64,000 nucleotides of DNA from CAJBVG01 sp943371425 (GCA_943371425.1 CALRUR010000002.1:186001-250000), one strand, 5' to 3'; shown: positions 25,811 through 34,389, numbered from the stretch's first letter. The notes: generated by a model from the sequence alone, not told the origin. Made by a program: numbers and translations.

Positions 25811-26398
25811 CTAGCAGCAGGTTTTCCCTGTTTCTTGAATTGGTGGACATGGAACTGATCCATAACTACAATAAACACAACAATCGCCTGTTTTTGGTTT
25901 TAATCTGATTTTACAATTTTCACATTCATAAAAGAATTGACAAGAATCAGTTGGCATGATTTCTTCTCTTTGATGACCACAACTGGGACAAGTAATTACA
26001 GAATTTAATTTTATTGCTTTGTTTTTCATTAGAGAAAATAATTTTGTTTCATAATAATTTATGATACTACTTATCATTAAACCTATCATCCCGATATATA
26101 TCATATTATAGCTTTCTGCATCATATAAATAGTTATAGAAAATTAAAAAAACACTAACAAGTGAGATAAAAAGAGAAAGGCGTTTCTTGTTGTATAAAAA
26201 CGAAAAAATTGCTCCAACAAGTGATAAAACAACAAAGGCTAAAAATACATACATAGTTATCCCTCCAAATAGTTCAAATGAACCAAAGCCAATAGCTGGC
26301 AATACTATCCCAAACAAAGGGAAACAGCAAGGAGATGTAATAGCAGTTAATACAACACCAACAACTGCAATTTTTTCTATGTTAGAAGTATTTTTCAT
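25811..26398 (-). CDS. MerC/MerT-like membrane protein fused to a GDCCVxC domain
   Basis: A 195-residue protein. The N-terminal 125 residues have about four membrane helices, with TSPCCFPLFG in the first, the Cys pair arrangement of mercury transporters. After residue 130 come two Cys4-like pairs (CPSCGH, CENC) and then TGDCCVYCSYGSVPCPPIQ, the signature of GDCCVxC (seleno)proteins. The protein therefore joins a metal-import-like membrane part to a small Cys-rich domain. It is transcribed against its neighbours from its own promoter in the 26.4-26.8 kb gap. Mercury or other thiophilic metal handling is likely. Confidence 0.85.
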   Translation of the reverse strand: MKNTSNIEKIAVVGVVLTAITSPCCFPLFGIVLPAIGFGSFELFGGITMYVFLAFVVLSLVGAIFSFLYNKKRLSLFISLVSVFLIFYNYLYDAESYNMIYIGMIGLMISSIINYYETKLFSLMKNKAIKLNSVITCPSCGHQREEIMPTDSCQFFYECENCKIRLKPKTGDCCVYCSYGSVPCPPIQETGKTCC

Positions 26399-26803
26399 GT
26401 TGAAATTCTAAAGTTGATGTTAAGATACCTATAAAAAAATTAAAAATTTTCAAATGACATTATTTAACTACAATTTTCACTGGAGATAACCAATTAAAAA
26501 TAGGATTTTATTTATTCATTTTACATTCAGTTATTAATCATTACTCAACTCATACAATATCAAAAGTCATACTTAGTTAAAAGTTAGATGCATTCTTCAT
26601 TGTTATTGTAAAAACCGTCATACAAAATACCATTATTGACCTTAGAATCTAACCACTAAAATACACCAGTTGGTTCCATATGCTTAATTGAATTTATAAA
26701 ATGAAAATTAATGTGGTATACAAATTACTATTTTTAGATTAATCTAAAAATAAATTTCAATAAGTATAAATTTATATGCAAATTTGTATCATATTTCTTG
26801 ATT
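26399..26803. other. Divergent intergenic region with a perfect 20-bp palindrome
   Basis: This 405-base gap separates the divergent MerC-like gene and the di-haem oxidoreductase operon. It holds no convincing gene. The only strong signal is the palindrome at 26731-26750. Confidence 0.6.
26731..26750. promoter_or_regulatory. Perfect 20-bp palindrome, Fur-like operator candidate
   Basis: TTTTTAGATTAATCTAAAAA is an exact palindrome 54 bases before the ATG of the di-haem oxidoreductase gene. The TTTAGA-N-TCTAAA arrangement resembles AT-rich operators of dimeric regulators such as Fur; iron control would suit a haem/Rieske operon. The regulator is not encoded nearby. Confidence 0.5.
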
Positions 26804-28000
26804 ATGAACAAATTGATTGTATTTTGGATCCTACTCTTATTGGGAGTATTGATAGTTAGTTGCGAGAAAATACTACCATCTTCACCAAAAGACGAAGATG
26901 TATTAGATGGTGCTCTACATGGATTAAGTTCACAAGAACTTCGTCAATTTATTAAAGGAGATGTAGCCTTTAATGATGAGATATTTACTCCACAAACAGG
27001 CTTAGGCCCCTTATTTGTGGCTAACTCTTGCGGATCTTGTCACCCTGGCGATGGAAAAGGTCATCCATTTTCAACATTAACTCGTTTTGGACAAACTGAT
27101 AGTAATGGGAATCTGTATTTTGCTGAAGGAGCCCCTCAACTTCAACATAGAGCAATTCCTGGATATAATCCTGAAAGTTTACCGAGTAATGTTTCATCTA
27201 CAAAAATTCTTGCTCCTGCAAATACTGGATTAGGGTTTTTAGATGCTGTTTCAGATGCTGATATCCTTGCGATGGCGGACCCTTTTGATGCGGATGGAGA
27301 TGGTATTTCTGGAGTACCCAACTGGATTAACGCTCCAAATTATATAGTACATCGAGCAAACGTAATATCTCAGAACAATAAGCATATCGGTCGATTCGGA
27401 AAAAAAGCATCGGCATACGATTTATTGCATCAAACTGCTAATGCTTACAATCAAGACATGGGTGTAAATACTATTTTTGAACCCTATGATACCTACTCGA
27501 AATTAGAAGTTGATCCTGAAGTAAGCAATGCAACAGTGTATGATGTAGTGTTCTACTTAAAAACATTAAAAGCTCCAATTCAAAGAAATGCCGACAATAG
27601 TGATGTTATATTAGGAAAACAAATCTTCGTAAACATCAACTGTAATAAATGTCATAAAGAAGAACTTAAAACCAGTTCATCGTTTATAGCGGCTTTGAGT
27701 TATCAAACATTCTATCCATATACAGATATGCTTTTACATGATATGGGGCCTGGTTTAGATGACAACTATACAGAAGGTGCTGCAAAGACTAATGAATGGA
27801 GAACCCCTGCTCTATGGGGATTAGGCTTGTCAACGAATTCACAAGGAGGTACTTATTTTTTAATGCACGACGGTAGAGCTCGTTCCTTAAAAGATGCAAT
27901 ATTATTACATGGTGGAGAATCTACTCAAAGTAAACAAGCATACGAAAGTTTATCAGAAAGCGACAAACAAAAATTAATTATCTTTTTAGAAAGTTTATAA
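26804..28000 (+). CDS. Di-haem oxidoreductase family lipoprotein (DHOR, DUF1111)
   Basis: A 398-residue envelope protein of the di-haem oxidoreductase (putative thiol oxidoreductase) family. A lipoprotein signal (GVLIVSC) is followed by the first haem site SCGSCHPGDGKGHP (~75-88), a calcium-like loop DPFDADGDGISG (~155-170), GRFGKKA, and the second haem site NCNKCHKE (~279-286). The end LMHDGRARSLKDAILLHGGE is the family's conserved tail. The ATG at 26804 is used; a TTG two codons earlier is less likely. Its stop overlaps the Rieske ATG (TAATG), so the two are coupled. The electron partner and substrate are unknown. Confidence 0.92.
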   Translation: MNKLIVFWILLLLGVLIVSCEKILPSSPKDEDVLDGALHGLSSQELRQFIKGDVAFNDEIFTPQTGLGPLFVANSCGSCHPGDGKGHPFSTLTRFGQTDSNGNLYFAEGAPQLQHRAIPGYNPESLPSNVSSTKILAPANTGLGFLDAVSDADILAMADPFDADGDGISGVPNWINAPNYIVHRANVISQNNKHIGRFGKKASAYDLLHQTANAYNQDMGVNTIFEPYDTYSKLEVDPEVSNATVYDVVFYLKTLKAPIQRNADNSDVILGKQIFVNINCNKCHKEELKTSSSFIAALSYQTFYPYTDMLLHDMGPGLDDNYTEGAAKTNEWRTPALWGLGLSTNSQGGTYFLMHDGRARSLKDAILLHGGESTQSKQAYESLSESDKQKLIIFLESL

Positions 28001-28437
28001 TGGAAAGAAGAGATTTTATTATAAGTTATGGTCTTACATGCGCTGGAGCATTAGGCTTGACTTGGATTTTACAAGCATGTAGCACTCAGAAATATATCAG
28101 CAACGCAAAAGTAGAAAACAATAAAATTACCATCAGCAAATCGGAATTTATAGTATTAAAAAAAGAGAAACAGATTGAGCAGAAGTTTATCATCATTAAA
28201 ACTTTTTTAAAATATCCTATCGCATTATATAAAATTAGCGATAACGAATACCATGCTTTGTATTTACAGTGTACACATCAAGGATGTGAACTCAACCCTC
28301 ATGAAACCATGATGGTTTGCCCATGTCATGGAGCAGAATTTACTCCCACGGGTAATGTAAGTCAAGGGCCAGCAGAAAAAAAATTAAAATCATTTATCAC
28401 ATCAAATGATAAAGAAAATATTTATATCCTATTGTAA
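28000..28437 (+). CDS. Rieske [2Fe-2S] protein
   Basis: A 145-residue Rieske iron-sulfur protein. The N-terminus RRDFIISYG with a hydrophobic stretch ending LQAC looks like a twin-arginine signal combined with a lipobox, so the folded cluster would be exported and anchored in the envelope. The cluster motifs are CTHQGC (~92-97) and CPCHGAEF (~108-115). It is translationally coupled to the di-haem oxidoreductase upstream and lies two bases before the porin gene. It probably passes electrons to or from the di-haem protein. Confidence 0.92.
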   Translation: MERRDFIISYGLTCAGALGLTWILQACSTQKYISNAKVENNKITISKSEFIVLKKEKQIEQKFIIIKTFLKYPIALYKISDNEYHALYLQCTHQGCELNPHETMMVCPCHGAEFTPTGNVSQGPAEKKLKSFITSNDKENIYILL

Positions 28438-28439
28438 GT

Positions 28440-29666
28440 ATGAGAAAATATCTATACCTATTACCATTCTTATTATTTTATAATCTTGTATCTGCACAAT
28501 CTGATAACAGTATAATCAACCTACTTAAGGAAGACAGTGTAAAACTACAACTCAATATGGATGCAGTGTACAATCGTCCGTTTTTACAATTTGGTAAAAT
28601 GCCTATAACAATTGGAGGGTATGGAGAAGCAAACGTTCAATATGGAGTAACAGATGGCATTGATGAAGGCTATAAATTTCAGATGCGACGCTTAACTTTA
28701 TTCTTTTCATCAAGCATACAACGCAACATTAAGTTTTTGTCTGAAATAGAATTTGAAGATGGCACTAAAGAAATAAATATAGAATTTGCTGCTATCGATA
28801 TCCAATTCCATCCGTTATTAAATCTAAGAGGAGGTATAGTAATGAACCCGATTGGAGGGTTTAATCAAAATCACGATGGGCCTCGTTGGGAATTTATTGA
28901 TCGCCCTATATCGGCAACACTGCTCTTACCATCAACCTTTAGTAATGTAGGTTTCGGACTATTTGGCAAAAGCTATAAACCCAACTTTGTGTGGGCTTAT
29001 GAAATATATCTCACAAATGGGTTTAACGATAATATTATTACGAACACAGAAAATAAAACATTTTTACCTGCAACAAAATTAGATCCCAATCGATTTGAGG
29101 AAAGCTTCAATGGCATTCCTCTATTAAGTGTAAAAACATCATTAAGAATAAAAAAAGTTGGAGAACTTGGTCTCTCTTATTTGGGAGGAGTATATAATCA
29201 GTTTATTATCGACGGATTTACAATAGATAAAAAAAGAAGAGTGGATGTAGTTGCTCTCGATTATAACACTATAATACCAGTATCTAATACTAGCATAAAT
29301 ACAGAGTTTGCTTGGATAATGATAGACGTGCCACAAACATATTCGCAACAATTTGGCGATAAACAATACGGAGGTTTTATAGATATTGTTCAACCCATCT
29401 TGAAAAAGAGAATGTTCAATTTCGAAAATGCAACTATAAATCTTGCATTGAGAACAGAATTTGTTGATTGGAATAAAGGCACTTTTAGAGAGACTGGTAG
29501 TAATATCTATGATCATATATTTGCGATATCACCGGCAGTAAGTTTACGACCTTCATCGCAAACTGTACTTCGATTGAATTACAGATATCATGCTCAAAGT
29601 GATTTATTTGGGAATCCCACTACAAATACTGCAATAATTCAATTTGGATTTTCTAGTTATTTCTAG
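28440..29666 (+). CDS. Outer-membrane porin (OprO/OprP-like)
   Basis: A 408-residue barrel protein with a signal peptide (LYLLPFLLFYNLVSAQ). GGYGEANVQYG, QMRRLTLFFSSSIQRNIKF and GGIVMNPIGGFNQNHDGPRW are typical of phosphate-selective porin-like proteins of Bacteroidota. Repeated amphipathic strands run to the aromatic C-terminus (IIQFGFSSYF). It is the last gene of the DHOR-Rieske-porin operon and may bring the substrate of the redox pair into the periplasm. Confidence 0.88.
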   Translation: MRKYLYLLPFLLFYNLVSAQSDNSIINLLKEDSVKLQLNMDAVYNRPFLQFGKMPITIGGYGEANVQYGVTDGIDEGYKFQMRRLTLFFSSSIQRNIKFLSEIEFEDGTKEINIEFAAIDIQFHPLLNLRGGIVMNPIGGFNQNHDGPRWEFIDRPISATLLLPSTFSNVGFGLFGKSYKPNFVWAYEIYLTNGFNDNIITNTENKTFLPATKLDPNRFEESFNGIPLLSVKTSLRIKKVGELGLSYLGGVYNQFIIDGFTIDKKRRVDVVALDYNTIIPVSNTSINTEFAWIMIDVPQTYSQQFGDKQYGGFIDIVQPILKKRMFNFENATINLALRTEFVDWNKGTFRETGSNIYDHIFAISPAVSLRPSSQTVLRLNYRYHAQSDLFGNPTTNTAIIQFGFSSYF

Positions 29667-29942
29667 AAATATTAGATAAACTAAATATGTATTGCAAATA
29701 CTAGTTAAATAGTCAGATTATTACATAATCGTAGATTTTAATTTTTGCTTTCATATATCTTGAATTACTATTAGGCTATTTCAGGACAAGACATTAAGTA
29801 ATTTATTGGGTAATAAATTTGTTGAATTTTTACTAAATGATAAAACTTTGCCGTAATATTTTGGTAATTACCGCAATTTCTCGGGAATAAACCACAAAAA
29901 AAATTCCCGATTGGTAGTTAATCGGGAATTTGTTGGCAATAA
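29667..29942. other. Convergent intergenic region
   Basis: This 276-base spacer lies between the porin stop and the coiled-coil gene on the other strand. It has an imperfect inverted repeat at 29848-29876 (TTGCCGTAAT and ATTACCGCAA) and a strong hairpin at 29901-29931. No gene and no obvious attachment-site copy was found. Confidence 0.6.
29901..29931. terminator. 12-bp-stem bidirectional terminator
   Basis: AAATTCCCGATT (29901-29912), a seven-base loop and the exact complement AATCGGGAATTT (29920-29931). It is preceded by a run of A on the plus strand, which reads as a T-run for minus-strand transcripts. It lies 12 bases beyond the stop of the coiled-coil gene and ends the integrase-element operon. 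Confidence 0.85.
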
Positions 29943-30479
29943 TTAGCTAAAAAACTCGGAATCTTTGAGTGATTCTAGTAAATCTCTGGAATTTTCGTCC
30001 CATTCGTACTCTAATAAGCCATCAAACTTGTCGTTTTCTTCGCTTTTATTCATCTCTAAAACAAATTTTGCTTCGTAAACCATCTTTTGTAAGTCGTCAT
30101 AATAGAAATACTTGGTAGGGTCGATGTCGTAGATCTCACAATGCTTTTTAATCTTCTCAAATATTTCGGAGAGTTGTCTGATTTTCGCTTCGTAAATACT
30201 GGTTTTAATGTAGATGGGTTCGTAATCGTGTAGATCCAATTGAGCATTTTCTTCTTCCACCCAGTTTCGTAATTGCAAGTCTATCTTTTTCTCTTCAACT
30301 CTTCGTTGTTTACTCAAGTTGTCGTTCTCGATATATTTCAATTCCATTTCTCGAGCTTTGAGATTAAGCTCTTTTTCTAATAAATCTTGCTTTCGCATTT
30401 CAAGTTGATGGTCTAACTCAACTTTTTTAAGAGCAATTTCTCGCTCTAATTTGTACATCATGCTGTTTTCTTCTTCCAT
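29943..30479 (-). CDS. Coiled-coil protein of the integrase element, function unknown
   Basis: A 178-residue, highly charged protein. Residues 1-75 are a nearly continuous heptad-rich coiled coil (LEREIALKKVELDHQLEMRK). The C-terminal part is acidic with a YDIDPTKYFYYDDLQKMVYE segment and ends in LLESLKDSEFF. There is no signal or membrane segment and no family I recognise. It is the last gene of the integrase element, 121 bases after the DUF3987 gene, with a strong terminator just downstream. Confidence 0.75.
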   Translation of the reverse strand: MEEENSMMYKLEREIALKKVELDHQLEMRKQDLLEKELNLKAREMELKYIENDNLSKQRRVEEKKIDLQLRNWVEEENAQLDLHDYEPIYIKTSIYEAKIRQLSEIFEKIKKHCEIYDIDPTKYFYYDDLQKMVYEAKFVLEMNKSEENDKFDGLLEYEWDENSRDLLESLKDSEFFS

Positions 30480-30548
30480 GTTGTTTGGTTTTAAATTGTT
30501 AATTGATTTTTATTATTAATGAAGGTTCATTTTTATATAGGCTGACTA

Positions 30549-30603
30549 TTTGAACATTTGAGTATTTGAACATTTACATTTCTGGCAAATGTTCATTTGT
30601 TCA
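30549..30603. repeat. GAACATTTG-type word repeat abutting the DUF3987 stop
   Basis: TTTGAACATTTGAGTATTTG words on one side and AAATGTTCATTTGTTCA on the other form an imperfect hairpin that runs into the TGA stop of the minus-strand gene ending at 30601. It resembles the GCACATTTG family at 41404-41440 and 42261-42297. It is the only such array found between 2.6 and 37 kb. Confidence 0.6.
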
Positions 30604-31998
30604 ATTGCTCATATGTTCAGTACTAGCATTATTGAGTATTTTAGAATATTTACCCTGACCAACTCTGTTAAAGAGCTCACCGTTTAAATACCTAGTAAGG
30701 CTCGATTCCGATATGTTTAATGCATCTGCAATTGCTTTAGCTTCAGTTCTACTGAAATAGCTCGGTAGTCTCTCATACAGCTTATTTACTTTCGTCTGAT
30801 TAGCTATTTGTTTACTACCATCTTTCATATCCGATAGTAACATGGTCGCATGGTAGAGTAGACTTATCGATAAATGCGAGGAGGTATTAAAATCTTTGGG
30901 ATGAATACAAATTTTTCTTTCTTGCCTGCGATCATAATTCCCGAAATACCTAATCGTGCTAAGTATCATAGATATTCTCATGGTTATTAATCCTAAGCGA
31001 TGCACAGTTCCTAAAATGGTTGTACCTGTTTGGTTATAGGTAATGTCATTCATGCTACTGAACTGTCTTACAAAATGCAATTCGTCTTCTTCACGCAAAT
31101 AAAATTGAATGGGTGTTTCCAGTGCTTTTAAATACAGATACATTTCTAAGATAATTTCACCAAAGGCTAGAAACGATTTACCAGGGTCGTTGAAGTTCTT
31201 ATCAAACACATTTCTAAACTTCGGATCGGCAGGGAAGGAGTAGTACATAAATCTGCTGAACAATCCGTTTTCTGCATTGGGTATTAATCTTAATAATTGA
31301 CCCTTAGTACCTGTAAGTAAAACGGATAGTTGTGGCTTATTGATGAATAAATATTCTCTATTTAATCTTCTTTGTAAATCAATTTCTTCGTGATGAAAAG
31401 CACATCTCAATACATCACTAAAGTTGCCCCAATCTTGCGATAATGAATTGGCAAGCGTATCTGCTTCAGAACTAAATAAGATTCCTTTACCCTCGTTTTC
31501 ATTGAGAGTTTGCACAATGGAGCTCGCACTATTATTGGCTGGTATAAATAGTAATTTGAAGAATGGTTCTGTTAAATTACTTAAGTCTGTGTCTTTCTGT
31601 TTTGCCTTTTCCTTTTTAGCCTGTTCGTATTTCTCTCTTGCTAAATTGGTTTCCTCTCTTAAGAATTGATGAATAGGAGAGCCCACTAATCTTGCCCAAC
31701 GTAATACGCCTTTACCTGCGCCTGCTGGTGCTTCAATAAAAGCGAATAGGTTGGGATGTATCCAATTACGATCATAGTTCGCAATTACATTAGGCATACA
31801 TCCAGAGAGCACCGTAAGCATACCAAGCAAAAGAATATCTTTCTCATACCTGTTTGATATCAAATCGAATAGCTCACTCATTTTTGGTGGTAGCTGAGAA
31901 TAGATACTAGGATCAAACGGCCCTTCTAATTGTGATGTATAATCAGGCACAGCATAAATATCTTCTTCATGCTGTAGTTGGTATTTACCGAAATTCAT
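30601..31998 (-). CDS. DUF3987 domain protein (element ATPase / primase-helicase-like)
   Basis: A 465-residue protein of the DUF3987 type found in Bacteroidota integrative elements. The LLGMLTVLSGCMPNV helix, IEAPAGAGKGVLRWAR (a P-loop-like GAGKG, ~89-104) and GILFSSEADTLANSLSQDWG (Walker B-like region) are typical. The C-terminal ~80 residues contain a short HTH-like part (TEAKAIADALNISESSLTRY). It probably acts in replication or maintenance of the element. It lies one base after the excisionase-like HTH gene. Confidence 0.85.
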   Translation of the reverse strand: MNFGKYQLQHEEDIYAVPDYTSQLEGPFDPSIYSQLPPKMSELFDLISNRYEKDILLLGMLTVLSGCMPNVIANYDRNWIHPNLFAFIEAPAGAGKGVLRWARLVGSPIHQFLREETNLAREKYEQAKKEKAKQKDTDLSNLTEPFFKLLFIPANNSASSIVQTLNENEGKGILFSSEADTLANSLSQDWGNFSDVLRCAFHHEEIDLQRRLNREYLFINKPQLSVLLTGTKGQLLRLIPNAENGLFSRFMYYSFPADPKFRNVFDKNFNDPGKSFLAFGEIILEMYLYLKALETPIQFYLREEDELHFVRQFSSMNDITYNQTGTTILGTVHRLGLITMRISMILSTIRYFGNYDRRQERKICIHPKDFNTSSHLSISLLYHATMLLSDMKDGSKQIANQTKVNKLYERLPSYFSRTEAKAIADALNISESSLTRYLNGELFNRVGQGKYSKILNNASTEHMSN

Positions 31999-31999
31999 A

Positions 32000-32356
32000 C
32001 TATCGTTTTATTGGGTTGTTAGCCGTGTATGACTTCGCATCTCTTAAGATATCTCTATGATCTACATGCTTGCCTTTAGTTAGCCATTGCTCGAGCTCTG
32101 AGCGCTTGAATAGTATTTTCTTACCTTGCTTATAGAAAGGTATTTTTCGTTTGCTGGTAAGCGTGTAAAGGGTTTGTTTGGCAATGTGAAGTAATTGTGC
32201 AGCCTCATCTGCATCAATTACTTCATCTAACATGCCTTTAGGCTTTTCTTCAACAATTTGTTGGTTCGTTAAATTGTTGTTTTCAATTACTTCGCCTATG
32301 GCTTCTTGAATAAGTTCTTTAAAAAGAACATGTAGTTGAGAAAATTTATTTTCCAT
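32000..32356 (-). CDS. Excisionase-like HTH DNA-binding protein
   Basis: A 118-residue protein with a MerR/excisionase-type HTH_17 domain at about residues 45-95 (VIDADEAAQLLHIAKQTLYT, then KRKIPFYKQGKKILFKRSEL, then EQWL). The first 40 residues are a helical, charged arm. Such proteins act as recombination-direction factors or element regulators. It is coupled to the DUF3987 gene (one base apart) and separated from the integrase by 272 non-coding bases with nested inverted repeats. Confidence 0.88.
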   Translation of the reverse strand: MENKFSQLHVLFKELIQEAIGEVIENNNLTNQQIVEEKPKGMLDEVIDADEAAQLLHIAKQTLYTLTSKRKIPFYKQGKKILFKRSELEQWLTKGKHVDHRDILRDAKSYTANNPIKR

Positions 32357-32628
32357 TTGTCTGGTTATTTATTTTCTCTTAGCTTCTCAAAAAAAAAGCC
32401 ATGCCAATTTATTCTTGTTTATTTTTCTTTATCCTTTTCAATCTTTGATGATATTAACATTTGTGCTGTACTCTGGGCTATGCAGTAGCGTACAACTCGA
32501 CATTTTTTTATCTCAATGAAATCCAAAATATATCGAGCTGTATTGTAAGAGTGTAGAAAAAATATTTTAACAATTTTTATCCACACATCGCTCTACTGCC
32601 AAGTAAATACTGACATTTCATGCCATTA
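32357..32628. other. Non-coding region with nested inverted repeats and a DnaA-box-like site
   Basis: The outer arms are GCAGTAGCG (32482-32490) and CGCTCTACTGC (32589-32599). The inner arms are TACAACTCGA (32491-32500) and TCGAGCTGTA (32533-32542, nine of ten matching). A TTATCCACA (32577-32585) sits just inside the right outer arm. The layout, between the HTH and integrase genes, would suit a recombinase or excisionase binding region or an origin. It holds no gene. Confidence 0.45.
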
Positions 32629-33765
32629 CTACAATTCTTTGTCATCATTTATTCCAATCTTTATTTTCTGCATGGCAGTAGTTTTCGTTGAATCAATTAC
32701 TTTACCATAGATCTGCGTTGTGCTTACATTCTTATGTCCTAATAGTTTTGATAATGTATAGATATCAGTTCCTTCCGATAGTTGTAAGGTCGCAAATGTA
32801 TGCCTGAAATTATGGAAGGTGATTGATTTTTTAATGCCTGCTTTTATGAGCCACTTCGAAAGTAAACTATAGTCTTTTTTGAATTCGTAATCACCAAAAA
32901 TTTTATCATTGTCTTTACCTCTTTCACCTAAAAGCTCAGTTGCTTCTTGCGATATGGGCAAAGTTTCCATTCCTTTGGTTTTACGCTGTGTAAATCGAAT
33001 AAAATGTCCGATGCTATCAGTGTATTGTAATTGTCCCCATTTCAAATTGGTAACATCGCCCATACGTAAGCCAGTTAAGGCTGAGAAGGTACAAGTACGT
33101 TTCAATAAATCAGATTCACAATCTGTTTTATATAAGGTGATGAGTTCTTCTTTGGTTAAATATTCTCGATACGATTCGGGTTGTTGAATTGTTTTTACTG
33201 CATCAAGCGGATTGTAATTAATAAACCCTGCGGCCATCGCTTCTTTTATGGCAGCTCTCAATTTATTGAAATAAGAGTAGGCAGAATTTTCGGATATTCT
33301 AGATAGAGGTGAATTTATCTTAGTCGCTTTTTTTAATAGAAACTCTCTGTATTCATTAATGAATTGTGGTTTCAAGTCACCAAAACTACATTGGTTATTA
33401 CAGAATATCTTAAAGGTTTTAAAGGAGGCAATCCAGCCACCTTGGGTGTTTAAATTGCCATCGTGTTTTCTCATTATCTTTTCATAAAAGGGTAAGAAAT
33501 CCTCATGCATTGATGATCGTGAAATTCCGAATTTACCTGCTATTCGGTTCAATTGCCTTTCAGCAGCAATGGTTCTAGCCAAGGTTTCAATATCCTTATT
33601 GTGTCTTTTTTCTACTTCGTCTCTAGGTGGATTATATAAAAACATATTCAGGTATTCCCACCTGGTAATATTTCCATTTTCAGGGTGAACAATAGGTGGG
33701 TAATGGTCTAGGTATAAACTTATCTTTCCTGTTTTTAACAGTCTTTTTCTTAAAGTAACTCTCAT
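32629..33765 (-). CDS. Tyrosine recombinase/integrase
   Basis: A 378-residue site-specific integrase. The N-terminal DNA-binding (SAM-like) region spans ~95-200. The catalytic domain shows the first Arg in TGLRMGDVTNLKW, the HNFRHTFATLQ box (His-x-x-Arg) and the nucleophile region LLGHKNVSTTQIYGKV with Tyr at about residue 353. All expected catalytic parts are present. It lies seven bases downstream of a small zinc-finger/HTH gene and close to mnmE, marking this as the end of an integrated element. Confidence 0.95.
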   Translation of the reverse strand: MRVTLRKRLLKTGKISLYLDHYPPIVHPENGNITRWEYLNMFLYNPPRDEVEKRHNKDIETLARTIAAERQLNRIAGKFGISRSSMHEDFLPFYEKIMRKHDGNLNTQGGWIASFKTFKIFCNNQCSFGDLKPQFINEYREFLLKKATKINSPLSRISENSAYSYFNKLRAAIKEAMAAGFINYNPLDAVKTIQQPESYREYLTKEELITLYKTDCESDLLKRTCTFSALTGLRMGDVTNLKWGQLQYTDSIGHFIRFTQRKTKGMETLPISQEATELLGERGKDNDKIFGDYEFKKDYSLLSKWLIKAGIKKSITFHNFRHTFATLQLSEGTDIYTLSKLLGHKNVSTTQIYGKVIDSTKTTAMQKIKIGINDDKEL

Positions 33766-33772
33766 GTCTTTC

Positions 33773-34132
33773 TTATTTGATGTTTAAAATCTTGTCTATT
33801 TCAGTTCTTAGAATTAATCGCCTGCCCATGAACTTGATGGTTTTGATTTTACTTTTCTTTAGGTAGCGATTTACTGTCCACCGTGATACGCCTAATAGTG
33901 TACAGGCTTCCTCCATACTCAAAACCTCTCGGGCTTGAATGTTTTTGATGTCTGCCATTACCTTACTTCGTTCCTCTCGGTTGGTGGCAAGTAATTTCTC
34001 TTGTCTTTTGCCCTCTTTATAAGCACGTCTAGCACAAGGCAAAGAGCAGAATTTTGTAGTGCTTTTACGTGCTGTAAATACTTGCTGGCAGAAAACACAG
34101 TTTTTCGGGTAAGGGTGAATACTAGCAGTCAT
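33773..34132 (-). CDS. Zinc-finger plus HTH DNA-binding protein of the integrase element
   Basis: A 119-residue protein. The N-terminal Cys4-like finger (CVFCQQVF, then FCSLPCARRAY) is followed by a charged helix and an excisionase-type HTH (SMEEACTLLGVSRWTVNRYL, then KTIKFMGRRLILRTEID). The ATG at 34130-34132 is chosen because GAGGGGAGG precedes it on the coding strand, an unusually good ribosome binding site for this phylum. An ATG nine codons upstream (34157-34159) lies inside the operator-like palindrome. It is the first gene of the integrase operon and may regulate it through the tandem repeats upstream. Confidence 0.8.
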   Translation of the reverse strand: MTASIHPYPKNCVFCQQVFTARKSTTKFCSLPCARRAYKEGKRQEKLLATNREERSKVMADIKNIQAREVLSMEEACTLLGVSRWTVNRYLKKSKIKTIKFMGRRLILRTEIDKILNIK

Positions 34133-34146
34133 TGTTACCTCCCCTC

Positions 34147-34185
34147 GATGTTGCACCATGGTGCATGATGTTGCAGAATGGTGCA
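34147..34185. promoter_or_regulatory. Tandem 20-bp operator-like repeats with 14-bp palindrome
   Basis: GATGTTGCACCATGGTGCA (34147-34165) and GATGTTGCAGAATGGTGCA (34167-34185) repeat with a 20-bp period, about two helical turns. The first contains the palindrome TGCACCATGGTGCA (34152-34165); a partial third copy (TGTAGCACC) follows. They lie just upstream of the integrase-operon start. Confidence 0.6.
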
Positions 34186-34322
34186 GTGTGTAGCACCTTT
34201 CGATTCGACTTTTTGTTTTTGTTGTTCATTTGTTTCTCGGTTATGTTGTGGTACATATGAGCAACAAAAAAGATGCAAAATGCCAAATTGGTCGGCAAAA
34301 GCTGACAATCTCTAAAAATGAC

Positions 34323-34347
34323 AAAACCCTTACGTGGTAAGGGTTTT
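34323..34347. terminator. mnmE terminator hairpin
   Basis: AAAACCCTTAC, loop GTG, then GTAAGGGTTTT: a perfect 11-bp stem. It lies 42 bases beyond the mnmE stop on the minus strand and would also stop transcription from the other side. Confidence 0.85.
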
Positions 34348-34389
34348 AGATAGATTTTCTTATTGTTCTTTATCGATGATTTTCGGGGC

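Noticed and set aside
34323..34347. Hairpin considered as an integrase attachment site
   Set aside because: A perfect stem right after mnmE is better explained as its terminator, and no matching copy was found at the element's other end.
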